Below the pieces are notes generated by a model, which saw only the letters and a list, made by a program, of their open reading frames with translations, had not been told where the DNA came from and ran no database searches. DNA of 64,000 nucleotides from Bremerella volcania (GTDB lineage: Bacteria > Planctomycetota > Planctomycetia > Pirellulales > Pirellulaceae). A program made the position numbers and the translations under genes. Of this stretch, positions 56,121 through 64,000 are shown one piece after another. The stretch lies in assembly GCF_007748115.1 (NCBI RefSeq), contig NZ_CP036289.1:868001-932000 (forward strand), written 5' to 3'. Position 1 is the first letter of the stretch; every line of letters begins with the position of its first letter.

Positions 56121-57470
56121 ATGCCACAGCGGATCACGATTAGCAAAGGCTTGACTCTGCCCATCGCAGGCAAGCCGAAACAGTCAGTAGAAGAAATCGC
56201 AGACGTCCGTAAAGTTGCGTTGATCGGTCGCGACTACGTTGGCATGAAGCCAACGATGTTGGTGACCGAAGGGGATATCGTCCAACTCGGTCAGCCCCTG
56301 TTTGAAGACAAAAAGTCGCCAGGCGTGCTCTATACCGCACCGGCGGCCGGCAAAGTGGTTGAGGTCAACCGCGGTGCCAAGCGTAGGTTCCTGTCAATCG
56401 TGATCGAAGTCGAAGGAGACGACAAAGTCGCCTTCGAGTCGTTCAGCGAAGCTAACCTGGTGGGTCTCGATCGTGAAAAGGTCGAAGCCAACCTGGTCAA
56501 GTCGGGCCTGTGGACCGCCTTCCGCACGCGACCTTTCGGCAAGGTCCCGGTACTGGGCACTTCCCCTCGCTCGATCTTCGTCACGGCGATCGATACCAAT
56601 CCATTGGCCGCCGATCCCGCCCCGATCATCAAGGGGAACGAGATCGAATTCATTGCTGGTTTGGAAGCGATCAGCAATTTGACGGAAGGCAAGGTCCACC
56701 TGTGCCAGGCACCGGGAGCCGCACTGCCAGGTAGCGATCTGCCGTTTGTCAACGCCGCCGAATTCGACGGCAAGCATCCTGCCGGCCTGGCCGGAACGCA
56801 CATTCACTTCCTCGATCCAGCCGGTCCTGGCCGCGTCGTGTGGTACCTCGGTTACCAGGACGTGATCGCCATCGGAAACCTATTTCGCACGGGCGAACTC
56901 GATACGCGTCGCGTCATCTCGCTGGCCGGTCCGGGCGTTAAAGAGCCACGTCTGGTCAAAGCTCCGCTGGGTGCCAGCATCGAAGATCTGACCAAAGGCC
57001 AACTCAACGAAGGTACCATGCGGTTGATATCCGGCTCGGTGCTTTGCGGTTACGAGTCTGGCGGCGTCGAAGCCTATCTGGGACGTTACCACACCCAGGT
57101 ATCGGTGCTGGAAGAAGGCCTCAACCGCGAGATGTTCGGTTGGCTTGCACCCGGCTTCAAGAAGTTCTCGGTCAAGTCGGTGTTCGCTTCGTTCCTGTCG
57201 CCAGGCGAACTGAACATGACCACTACGGCCAACGGTAGTCACCGCGCGATCGTGCCGATCGAAGCTTACGAATCGATCATGCCGCTGGACATCGAACCGA
57301 CGGCCTTGCTCAAGTCACTTATCGTCGAAGACACCGATTCCGCTCAGGCGTTGGGCTGCTTGGAATTGGAAGAAGAAGATATCGCCTTGTGTACGTTTGT
57401 GGACACGGGGAAACACGATTTCGGTACCATTCTGCGGAAGAACCTGACCCGCATTGAAGCCGAAGGATAG
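56121..57470 (+). CDS. nqrA: Na+-translocating NADH:quinone reductase subunit A
   Basis: The start is ATG 56121, with GAGG ahead; GTG 56109 would add four residues. The 449-residue product is a soluble peripheral subunit with the NqrA pattern ([37 protein letters not shown]). It takes part in quinone binding. First gene of nqrABCDEF. Confidence 0.95.
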   Translation: MPQRITISKGLTLPIAGKPKQSVEEIADVRKVALIGRDYVGMKPTMLVTEGDIVQLGQPLFEDKKSPGVLYTAPAAGKVVEVNRGAKRRFLSIVIEVEGDDKVAFESFSEANLVGLDREKVEANLVKSGLWTAFRTRPFGKVPVLGTSPRSIFVTAIDTNPLAADPAPIIKGNEIEFIAGLEAISNLTEGKVHLCQAPGAALPGSDLPFVNAAEFDGKHPAGLAGTHIHFLDPAGPGRVVWYLGYQDVIAIGNLFRTGELDTRRVISLAGPGVKEPRLVKAPLGASIEDLTKGQLNEGTMRLISGSVLCGYESGGVEAYLGRYHTQVSVLEEGLNREMFGWLAPGFKKFSVKSVFASFLSPGELNMTTTANGSHRAIVPIEAYESIMPLDIEPTALLKSLIVEDTDSAQALGCLELEEEDIALCTFVDTGKHDFGTILRKNLTRIEAEG

Positions 57471-57472
57471 CC

Positions 57473-58708
57473 ATGAAATTTTTACGCGGAATGCTCGATA
57501 AGGTCGAACCAATGTTCCTCGAAGGAGGAAAGTTGGAACGGCTCTATCCGCTGTACGAAGCGGCGGATACGTTTCTGTACACGCCACCAGATCGTGCCAA
57601 GGGTTTGACCCATGTGCGCGACGGGTTGGACCTGAAGCGAACGATGATTTTCGTCGTTCTCTCCCTGCTGCCATGTATTTACATGGCCCTGTGGAACACG
57701 GGGTACCAGGCCAACTTCCAGATCGCCAATGGCGCGCAGCCAATGGCTGACTGGCACGAGACCATCTTCAAGATGACCGGGCTCAGTCACGATCCGTCCA
57801 GTTGGATCAGCAACGTCGTGCTGGGGGCGATCTTCTTCCTGCCGGTCTACATCGTCACGATGACCGTCGGTGGCACGATCGAATTGATCTTCAGCATCGT
57901 GCGGAAGCACGAGATCAACGAAGGTTTCCTGGTTACCGGGATGCTCTTTCCGTTGATCCTGCCTCCGACCATTCCGCTGTGGCAGGTGGCCGCGGGGATT
58001 GGTTTCGGCGTTCTCGTAGGTAAAGAAGTCTTCGGCGGTACCGGCAAGAACTTCCTGAACCCGGCCCTGACCGCTCGTGCGTTTCTGTACTTCTCGTACG
58101 CAACCGACCTGACCGGCGATAAGATCTGGTCGGCCGTTTCGCCTGATGGCTTCAGTGGAGCAACCACCTTGGGTGTGGTCGCTTCTGCCCCGGCCGGAAC
58201 GACGATGGAACAGGCCATGGCACAGGTCGACGGCCATGGCATTACCTGGAACCAGGCCTTCCTGGGCGTGATGCAGGGTTCGATGGGCGAAACTTCGGTG
58301 CTCGCTTGTTTGCTCGGCGCGGCCTTCCTGATCGCGACCGGCATTGGTTCGTGGCGAATCATGCTCGGCTGCGTGATCGGTGCCATGGGGCTCTCAGGCG
58401 TCTTCCACCTGGTCAGCGACGACGTCCTGTACGGCATGGCACCTTGGTGGCACCTGGTGGTGGGTGGCTTCGCGTTTGGTACCGTCTTCATGGCGACCGA
58501 CCCGGTCTCCGCCGCGATGACCCGTACCGGCAAGTGGATTTACGGTATCCTGATTGGTGTCGTCACCATTCTGATTCGTGGCGTCAGCCCAGCTTTCCCG
58601 GAAGGGATCATGTTGGCGATCTTGTTCGGCAACGTCATGGCGCCGCTGATCGACTACTTTGTTCTGCAAGCTAACATCAATCGGAGAAAGGCCCGCTATG
58701 CGACGTGA
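57473..58708 (+). CDS. nqrB: Na+-translocating NADH:quinone reductase subunit B
   Basis: The gene encodes 411 residues, starting three bases after nqrA ends. It is an integral membrane subunit with several hydrophobic helices. The motif SGATT (Ser228-Thr232) holds the threonine that binds FMN covalently. It carries part of the sodium channel and the quinone site. It overlaps nqrC by 11 bases. Confidence 0.95.
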   Translation: MKFLRGMLDKVEPMFLEGGKLERLYPLYEAADTFLYTPPDRAKGLTHVRDGLDLKRTMIFVVLSLLPCIYMALWNTGYQANFQIANGAQPMADWHETIFKMTGLSHDPSSWISNVVLGAIFFLPVYIVTMTVGGTIELIFSIVRKHEINEGFLVTGMLFPLILPPTIPLWQVAAGIGFGVLVGKEVFGGTGKNFLNPALTARAFLYFSYATDLTGDKIWSAVSPDGFSGATTLGVVASAPAGTTMEQAMAQVDGHGITWNQAFLGVMQGSMGETSVLACLLGAAFLIATGIGSWRIMLGCVIGAMGLSGVFHLVSDDVLYGMAPWWHLVVGGFAFGTVFMATDPVSAAMTRTGKWIYGILIGVVTILIRGVSPAFPEGIMLAILFGNVMAPLIDYFVLQANINRRKARYAT

Positions 58709-59484
58709 TAGTGTTGCCGGAACCATTTTGGTTGCCGCAGTTTTATGCGTGGTCTGCTCCGTCATTGTGAGTAGTACGGCGGTTGGGCTGAAGAGCTTCC
58801 AGCAAGCCAATTCCAAGCTCGACAAGCAGCGTAACGTTCTGGCGGCCGCTGGTCTCCTCAAGCCTGAGGACACCCCGGCCGACGTGGAAGCGACGTTCCA
58901 AAAGAACTTCGAGAAGCACTTCGTGAACCTGGAAACAGGCGAAGTGGTTTCCGATGAACAACTCAAAGAGGCCGGCGTGGCCGAACCCTCGACCTACGAT
59001 CCAGCCGAAGCTCGCGACAACCCGAATCTCAATCGTACCGTCGAAGGTTTGCCTGGGATCGTGAAGACCGAGAAGTACGTCGACGTCTACCTGGTGAAAT
59101 CGGATGACGGCAAGCTCGAAGGCCTGGTGCTTCCGATTTACGGCAAGGGGCTGTGGTCGACCATGTACGGCTACCTGGCACTCGACGCCGATTTGAAAAC
59201 GGCCAAGGGGATCACCTTTTACTCGCACGGCGAAACGCCGGGCCTGGGTGGTGAAGTCGACAACCCCAACTGGAAGTCCCAGTGGCCAGGCAAAAAGGTC
59301 CGCGACGACGAAGGCAACGTGCTCATCGAAGTCGTCAAAGGGCAGGGGAGCGGTGATTCCGAGGTCGATGGCCTTTCCGGTGCAACCATTACTACCAAGG
59401 GCGTCGATAACTTCGTCCGCTTCTGGTTAGGTGAAGAAGGCTTCGGCCCTTACCTCAAGAACCTCGAATCGAAGGAGAAGTCCG

Positions 59485-59492
<8 letters not shown>
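58698..59492 (+). CDS. nqrC: Na+-translocating NADH:quinone reductase subunit C
   Basis: The start is ATG 58698, with GGAGAAAGG upstream; the frame is open further but that part lies inside nqrB. The 264-residue product has an N-terminal membrane anchor (about 6-26) and a periplasmic FMN-binding domain with SGATI; Thr230 is the FMN attachment residue. It overlaps nqrD by eight bases. Confidence 0.95.
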
Positions 59493-60117
<625 letters not shown>

Positions 60118-60120
60118 ACA

Positions 60121-60735
60121 ATGGAAAGCTATTTGACCATCGCCCTCAAGGCGGTCTTCAGCGAAAACCTGGCCCTCGCATTCTTCCTGGGGATGTGTAC
60201 GTTTCTGGCCGTTTCCAAGAACGTGAAGACGGCCTTGGGCCTGGGCGCGGCCGTGATCGCGGTCATGGCGATTACGATTCCCGTCAACCAATTGCTGTAC
60301 TCCTTCTTCCTGAAGAAGGGTGCGATGGCTTGGATCAACCCGAGCCTGGCCGATATGGACCTGAGCTTTCTCGGATTGATCAGTTACATCGGCGTCATCG
60401 CGGCCATCGTGCAGATCCTGGAAATGGCGCTGGATCGGTACGTTCCGGCCCTGTACGCGGCCCTGGGTATCTTCCTGCCGCTGATTACCGTGAACTGCGC
60501 CATCCTCGGTGGTTCGCTCTTCATGGTCGAACGCAATTACAACTTCGGTCAAAGCGTGGTTTATGGTCTGTCAGCCGGCTTCGGCTGGGCATTGGCCATC
60601 GCCGCTCTGGCTGGCATTCGTGAAAAACTGAAATACAGCGACGTGCCTGATGGCCTGAAAGGTCTGGGAATCACGTTCATCACCGCCGGTCTGATGGCCA
60701 TGGCCTTCATGTCCTTCGGCGGTATGATCAAGTAG
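60121..60735 (+). CDS. nqrE: Na+-translocating NADH:quinone reductase subunit E
   Basis: This 204-residue integral membrane protein with about six helices matches the NqrE/RnfA pattern ([36 protein letters not shown]). It shares the membrane iron-sulfur centre with NqrD. Followed after 65 bases by nqrF. Confidence 0.95.
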   Translation: MESYLTIALKAVFSENLALAFFLGMCTFLAVSKNVKTALGLGAAVIAVMAITIPVNQLLYSFFLKKGAMAWINPSLADMDLSFLGLISYIGVIAAIVQILEMALDRYVPALYAALGIFLPLITVNCAILGGSLFMVERNYNFGQSVVYGLSAGFGWALAIAALAGIREKLKYSDVPDGLKGLGITFITAGLMAMAFMSFGGMIK

Positions 60736-60800
60736 GACTGCCCGGTAAGCGTCGCATCGAATTTACTTAGCAAAATCCTGGTATCAGGAAGAAGTTAGTC

Positions 60801-62024
60801 ATGGCAATTGTTCTCGGCGTGAGCATGTTCACAGGGGTGGTTTTGCTCCTGGTGGTCATCATTCTCTTGGCCAAGAAGGCTTTGGTGCCGTCCGGAGATG
60901 TCCAGATCGACATTAACGAACACACCAAGGACATCTGCGTCCCCGCAGGCGGCAAGCTGCTTAACGCGCTTGCCGACCAAGGCGTGTTCGTCTCCTCGGC
61001 CTGTGGCGGCGGTGGTACTTGTGCCCAGTGTGTCGTCCGCGTGAAGAGCGGCGGCGGCGACATCCTGCCGACCGAACGTTCGCACATCAACAAGCGTCAG
61101 GCTCGCGAAGGCTATCGCCTTTCCTGCCAGGTGGCCGTCAAGCAGGACATGGAAATCGAAGTCCCGCACGAAGCCCTGGAAACCAAAAAGTGGGAATGCG
61201 AAGTCATCTCGAATCGCAACGTCGCCACGTTCATTAAGGAATTCAAGCTGAAGATTCCGGAAGGGGAATCGGTTCCCTTCAAGGCCGGTGGTTACATTCA
61301 GATTGAAGTTCCGCCGCACGAACTTTCGTACAAAGACTTCGACATCGAAGAGGAATACCACGAAGACTGGGACAAGTTCAACCTCTGGCGTTACACCAGC
61401 AAGGTAACCGAGCCGGTGATTCGTGCTTATTCGATGGCCAACTACCCTGGCGAAAAGGGCATCATCATGCTCAACGTCCGTGTGGCTTCGCCTCCGCCAC
61501 GCGCCCCCGAGGGAACGCCTCCCGGGAAGGTTTCCAGTTACATCTTCAACTGCAAGCCGGGCGACAAGGTGACCATCAGCGGTCCTTACGGCGAGTTCTT
61601 CATCAACGACAGCGACGCCGAAATGATTTACATCGGTGGCGGTGCCGGTATGGCTCCGCTGCGAAGTCATATCTTCGAGCTGTTCAAGAACATCAAAACC
61701 GGCCGCAAGGTGACCTACTGGTATGGTGGTCGTAGTCTTCGCGAATTGTTCTACGTCGAAGAGTTTCGCGAGATCGAAGAGCAGTTCCCGAACTTCAAGT
61801 TCAACATCGCGTTGTCCGATCCGCTGCCGGAAGACAACTGGACCGGGTACAAGGGTTTCATCCACCAGGTGCTGTTGGAAAACTACCTGAAGGACCACCC
61901 GGCACCCGAAGACATCGAATACTATATGTGCGGTCCGCCCATGATGAACCAGGCCGTCTTCAAGATGCTGGACGATCTGGGCGTCGAACCAGAAAACATC
62001 CGCTTCGACGACTTCGGCGGCTAA
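60801..62024 (+). CDS. nqrF: Na+-translocating NADH:quinone reductase subunit F
   Basis: The gene encodes 407 residues: one N-terminal membrane helix, a [2Fe-2S] ferredoxin-like domain ([15 protein letters not shown] with a later LSCQV cysteine), an FAD domain ([11 protein letters not shown]) and an NADH domain ([22 protein letters not shown]). It is the electron-input subunit, taking electrons from NADH to FAD and the iron-sulfur centre. Confidence 0.95.
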   Translation: MAIVLGVSMFTGVVLLLVVIILLAKKALVPSGDVQIDINEHTKDICVPAGGKLLNALADQGVFVSSACGGGGTCAQCVVRVKSGGGDILPTERSHINKRQAREGYRLSCQVAVKQDMEIEVPHEALETKKWECEVISNRNVATFIKEFKLKIPEGESVPFKAGGYIQIEVPPHELSYKDFDIEEEYHEDWDKFNLWRYTSKVTEPVIRAYSMANYPGEKGIIMLNVRVASPPPRAPEGTPPGKVSSYIFNCKPGDKVTISGPYGEFFINDSDAEMIYIGGGAGMAPLRSHIFELFKNIKTGRKVTYWYGGRSLRELFYVEEFREIEEQFPNFKFNIALSDPLPEDNWTGYKGFIHQVLLENYLKDHPAPEDIEYYMCGPPMMNQAVFKMLDDLGVEPENIRFDDFGG

Positions 62025-62060
62025 GCCCCCAATGGCGAGTCGATTCGGCTCGCGAAGATC

Positions 62061-63089
62061 ATGCAAAGCTACACCACGGCCAGCCTCTTATGGCTGGCCG
62101 TTTTCCTTGGTTGCCAGCAAGTTGCCCCGCCAGACCCCATCGCGACGATCCAGGGGCAGACGATGGGCACCACCTATCACATCCGCGCGGTGACCGGTCC
62201 GGAAGGTCCCCAGCGGCTGATCAAGATCCAGGAAAGGGTCGACGAGCTTCTGGCCCAAGTCAATCACCAGATGTCGACTTACGATCCTGAGTCAGAACTC
62301 TCTCGCTTCAACCAGGCACCGGCAGGCGAGTGGTTTCCGGTTTCGAGCCAACTGATCGAAGTCGTGGATGCTGCCCGGCAGATCAGTGACGCGACCGACG
62401 GCGCCTTCGACGTGACGGTCGGACCTTCGGTGAACCTGTGGCGGTTTGGCCCCGACAAGAAGCGGAAAGAGTTCCCCACGGACCAAGAGATCGCCCAGGC
62501 GAGCAAGCTGGTCGGCTACCAGCAAGTCGAGATCCAATCCGATCCGCCCGCACTTCGCAAAGCACAAGATGACGTCTATGTTGACTTGTCGGCGATCGCG
62601 AAAGGGTATGGGGTCGACGCGGTCTATGAGTTAATCAAGGCCGAAGGCTTCACCGACTTCATGGTCGAGATCGGCGGCGAAGTCCGCGCGACTGGGCTCA
62701 AGCCCAACGGCGATCCATGGAAGATCGGAATTGAGACGCCCGCCGACGATGTTCGCCAGTACGACCTGGTGGTCGGCCTGCATGACAGGGCGCTGGCCAC
62801 CTCTGGTGACTATCGCAATTTCTTCAAGCACGACGGCAAGCGTTACTCGCATACGATCAATCCCAAGACGGGTCGCCCGGTCGAACACGACCTGGCATCG
62901 GTCAGCGTGTTGTTTGAAAACTGCATGCTGGCCGATGGCTACGCCACCGCATTTTTGGTCTTGGGCCCGGTCGAAGGATATAATTTCGCACAGGAACACA
63001 ACCTGCCGGTCTTCTTCCAGATGAGGAAAGAGGACGGCACGGTTGAGACCAAAGCCACCACTGCCTGGCAGCAGTACCAATCGAATTAG
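62061..63089 (+). CDS. apbE: FAD:protein FMN transferase
   Basis: This 342-residue lipoprotein has a signal ending in lipobox VFLGC (Cys18). ApbE motifs include GTTYHIRAV, the acidic DATDGAFDVTVGP and KGYGVDAV (about 180), plus SGDYRNFF and HTINPKTGRPV. It transfers FMN from FAD onto the threonines of NqrB and NqrC in the periplasm. It lies at the end of the nqr operon, as in many bacteria. A terminator-like hairpin lies inside its first codons. Confidence 0.93.
   Translation: MQSYTTASLLWLAVFLGCQQVAPPDPIATIQGQTMGTTYHIRAVTGPEGPQRLIKIQERVDELLAQVNHQMSTYDPESELSRFNQAPAGEWFPVSSQLIEVVDAARQISDATDGAFDVTVGPSVNLWRFGPDKKRKEFPTDQEIAQASKLVGYQQVEIQSDPPALRKAQDDVYVDLSAIAKGYGVDAVYELIKAEGFTDFMVEIGGEVRATGLKPNGDPWKIGIETPADDVRQYDLVVGLHDRALATSGDYRNFFKHDGKRYSHTINPKTGRPVEHDLASVSVLFENCMLADGYATAFLVLGPVEGYNFAQEHNLPVFFQMRKEDGTVETKATTAWQQYQSN
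62076..62106 (+). terminator. Terminator-like hairpin inside the apbE start
   Basis: A perfect 10-bp stem (acggccagcc / ggctggccgt, 62076-62085 with 62092-62101) with a six-base loop is followed by TTTT. It lies in codons 6-14 of apbE, within the signal-peptide region. It could partly stop transcription after nqrF, giving less apbE/nqrM mRNA. It may also be a chance product of Leu/Ala codon choice. Confidence 0.45.
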
Positions 63090-63101
63090 AGGACATCCGC
63101 C

Positions 63102-63368
63102 ATGCTTATCGTATTGCTTATTACCATCGGCGTCTTTGCCATTGTATTGGCTGGAATGGCGATCGGCGTGATCCTCAGCAATCGCGAAATCAAAGGAAGC
63201 TGTGGGGGGCTGAACAAGTTCAAAGACTCGGTCGGCAATCCGATCTGCGATGCGTGCAGTAACCCTTCGCCCTCGTGCAGCCGCATCCCCGAGAAAGAAC
63301 GCTGCCAAGAGCCAACCGACTGCGCCGACCACGACGTCGAAGACGAAGTGACCAACCAGGTTCACTAG
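63102..63368 (+). CDS. nqrM: Na+-NQR maturation protein NqrM
   Basis: This 88-residue protein has one N-terminal membrane helix (about 4-27) and the NqrM signature NREIKGSCGGL, followed by a cysteine-rich region (CDAC, CSRI, RCQE). NqrM is needed to insert iron between NqrD and NqrE. It lies 12 bases after apbE. Confidence 0.92.
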   Translation: MLIVLLITIGVFAIVLAGMAIGVILSNREIKGSCGGLNKFKDSVGNPICDACSNPSPSCSRIPEKERCQEPTDCADHDVEDEVTNQVH

Positions 63369-63425
63369 CAGGTTGCGGCATCCCAATGGATGGGTCCTTA
63401 TCTCTGATGACCTAAAGAAGGGACT

Positions 63426-63533
63426 AGCCACAGAGATCACAGAGGACACAGAGTTGGGAAGCTAAGAATCTCCACCATGGCTAGGGACTAACATCTAGCG
63501 CATGAAATCCTACTCTCTGTGTCCTCTGTGGCT
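63426..63533. repeat. MITE-like inverted repeat (CACAGAG family)
   Basis: The left arm (63426-63453, agccacagagatcacagagg and beyond) pairs with the right arm (63515-63533, ctctgtgtcctctgtggct). The loop is about 60 bases. Similar cacagag/ctctgtg repeats are common as small non-coding mobile repeats. No coding frame is present. Confidence 0.65.
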
Positions 63534-63665
63534 CATTCCTCTTAGGGATGTGGAAACGAACTTCTGAGGCCAATTTCTCGGCAATTGCGAAACTTTGCAT
63601 TGACCCTGGGGGTTAAACGTAGGAACCTTAACTTTTCGCAACTTGGTACCTCCGAGGGCTTGGCT

Positions 63666-64000
63666 ATGAATTGCTCAGCGCGGCTACTTTCTGTTCTTGG
63701 TTGTCTCTTTCTCGCCGGGCCACTCTTCGCCCAGGCACCTTCTTTCGATCGACTCGATCGCAACAGCGACGGCAAGATTGAGAAAGACGAATTGCCTGAG
63801 CGTGCCCAGCAACTTTTTGGTCGGCTCGATAGTGATTCCGACGGTAGTGTTACCCAAGCAGAATTCGAGGCCTTTGAAAAGCGACGAGCACAAATGCAAC
63901 GACAGCGCCAAGGTCAACGCCCTCAAGCGAATGACAACGTCGCCGGTGTCGAGATCAAGCGTGACATTCCCTATGGCGATGAGAAGATCAATCGGCAAAA
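63666..64000 (+). CDS. EF-hand protein, N-terminal part (window edge)
   Basis: The frame begins at ATG 63666 and runs off the right edge (about 111 residues visible). A Sec signal peptide (about 1-22, ending LFAQA) is followed by two EF-hand loops (DRNSDGKIEKDE; DSDSDGSVTQAE). After a Gln/Arg-rich linker comes VEIKRDIPYGDEKI, which looks like the start of an alpha/beta-hydrolase (esterase) domain. Planctomycetes often encode secreted EF-hand hydrolases of this type. The catalytic part lies outside the window. Confidence 0.7.
   Translation, partial: MNCSARLLSVLGCLFLAGPLFAQAPSFDRLDRNSDGKIEKDELPERAQQLFGRLDSDSDGSVTQAEFEAFEKRRAQMQRQRQGQRPQANDNVAGVEIKRDIPYGDEKINRQ

Noticed and set aside
60795-62066. 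Open frame of 423 codons on the minus strand over nqrF
   Set aside because: The plus strand clearly encodes NqrF with all cofactor motifs; the antisense frame is a GC-rich shadow.

Overview
The window looks like part of a planctomycete chromosome, most probably a Pirellulaceae (Blastopirellula/Bremerella-like) genome. The evidence is the family content: a DUF1559 prepilin-like protein with its small carboxypeptidase-regulatory-type lipoprotein, a DUF1552/DUF1592 pair, a Cys-type sulfatase, TAT-type Gfo/Idh and epimerase proteins, giant YD-repeat proteins and a complete Na+-translocating NADH:quinone reductase operon. Genus and species cannot be settled from the sequence alone.

Layout. (1) 1-13 kb is a polymorphic-toxin locus. 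It holds a 2,823-residue RHS/YD-repeat protein ending in a PD-(D/E)XK-type nuclease and an immunity-like gene overlapping its 3' end. A displaced second C-terminal cassette follows, sharing 562 bp with the first but ending in an HNH/EndoVII-like toxin, then a SUKH-type immunity gene. A transposase relic, another small immunity-like gene and two copies of a roughly 300-bp hairpin-bearing repeat lie around it. (2) 13-21.3 kb holds a Clp-type double AAA+ protein whose first ATPase site is degenerate, a GT2-TPR glycosyltransferase, and a 1,446-residue fusion of glycosyltransferase modules and an FkbM methyltransferase. (3) 21.6-48.8 kb may be an integrative element. A copy of the last bases of tRNA-Pro lies just before a large serine recombinase, and the intact tRNA-Pro lies at the right end. 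Inside are a compact cassette (small proteins, DUF1257/Ycf35-like, DUF2997, Ycf46-like AAA ATPase, three more conserved-looking proteins), a sulfatase/sugar-oxidation operon flanked by related IS3-family ends, an IS3 element with a truncated gene on each side, two small genes, and a type I restriction-modification operon (hsdM-hsdS-hsdR plus a YgjP-type metallopeptidase). (4) 48.9-64 kb looks like ordinary core genome: recJ, rpmG, two tandem prenyltransferase/squalene-oxidase-repeat membrane proteins, a HisA-like protein, nqrABCDEF-apbE-nqrM, a MITE-like inverted repeat and the start of an EF-hand protein.

How the parts work together. The RHS locus has the usual toxin-tip/immunity layout, with displaced tips that could be swapped in by recombination through the shared 562 bp. 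The candidate element combines a recombinase, an uncharacterised ATPase cassette and restriction-modification, which resembles a defence or mobility island. The nqr operon encodes all six subunits of a sodium-pumping respiratory complex, plus the flavin transferase (ApbE) that attaches FMN to NqrB and NqrC and the NqrM factor needed for metal-centre maturation.

The least explained part is the recombinase-Ycf46-DUF1257-DUF2997 cassette (21.8-28.5 kb). All family assignments are by eye; no database search was run.
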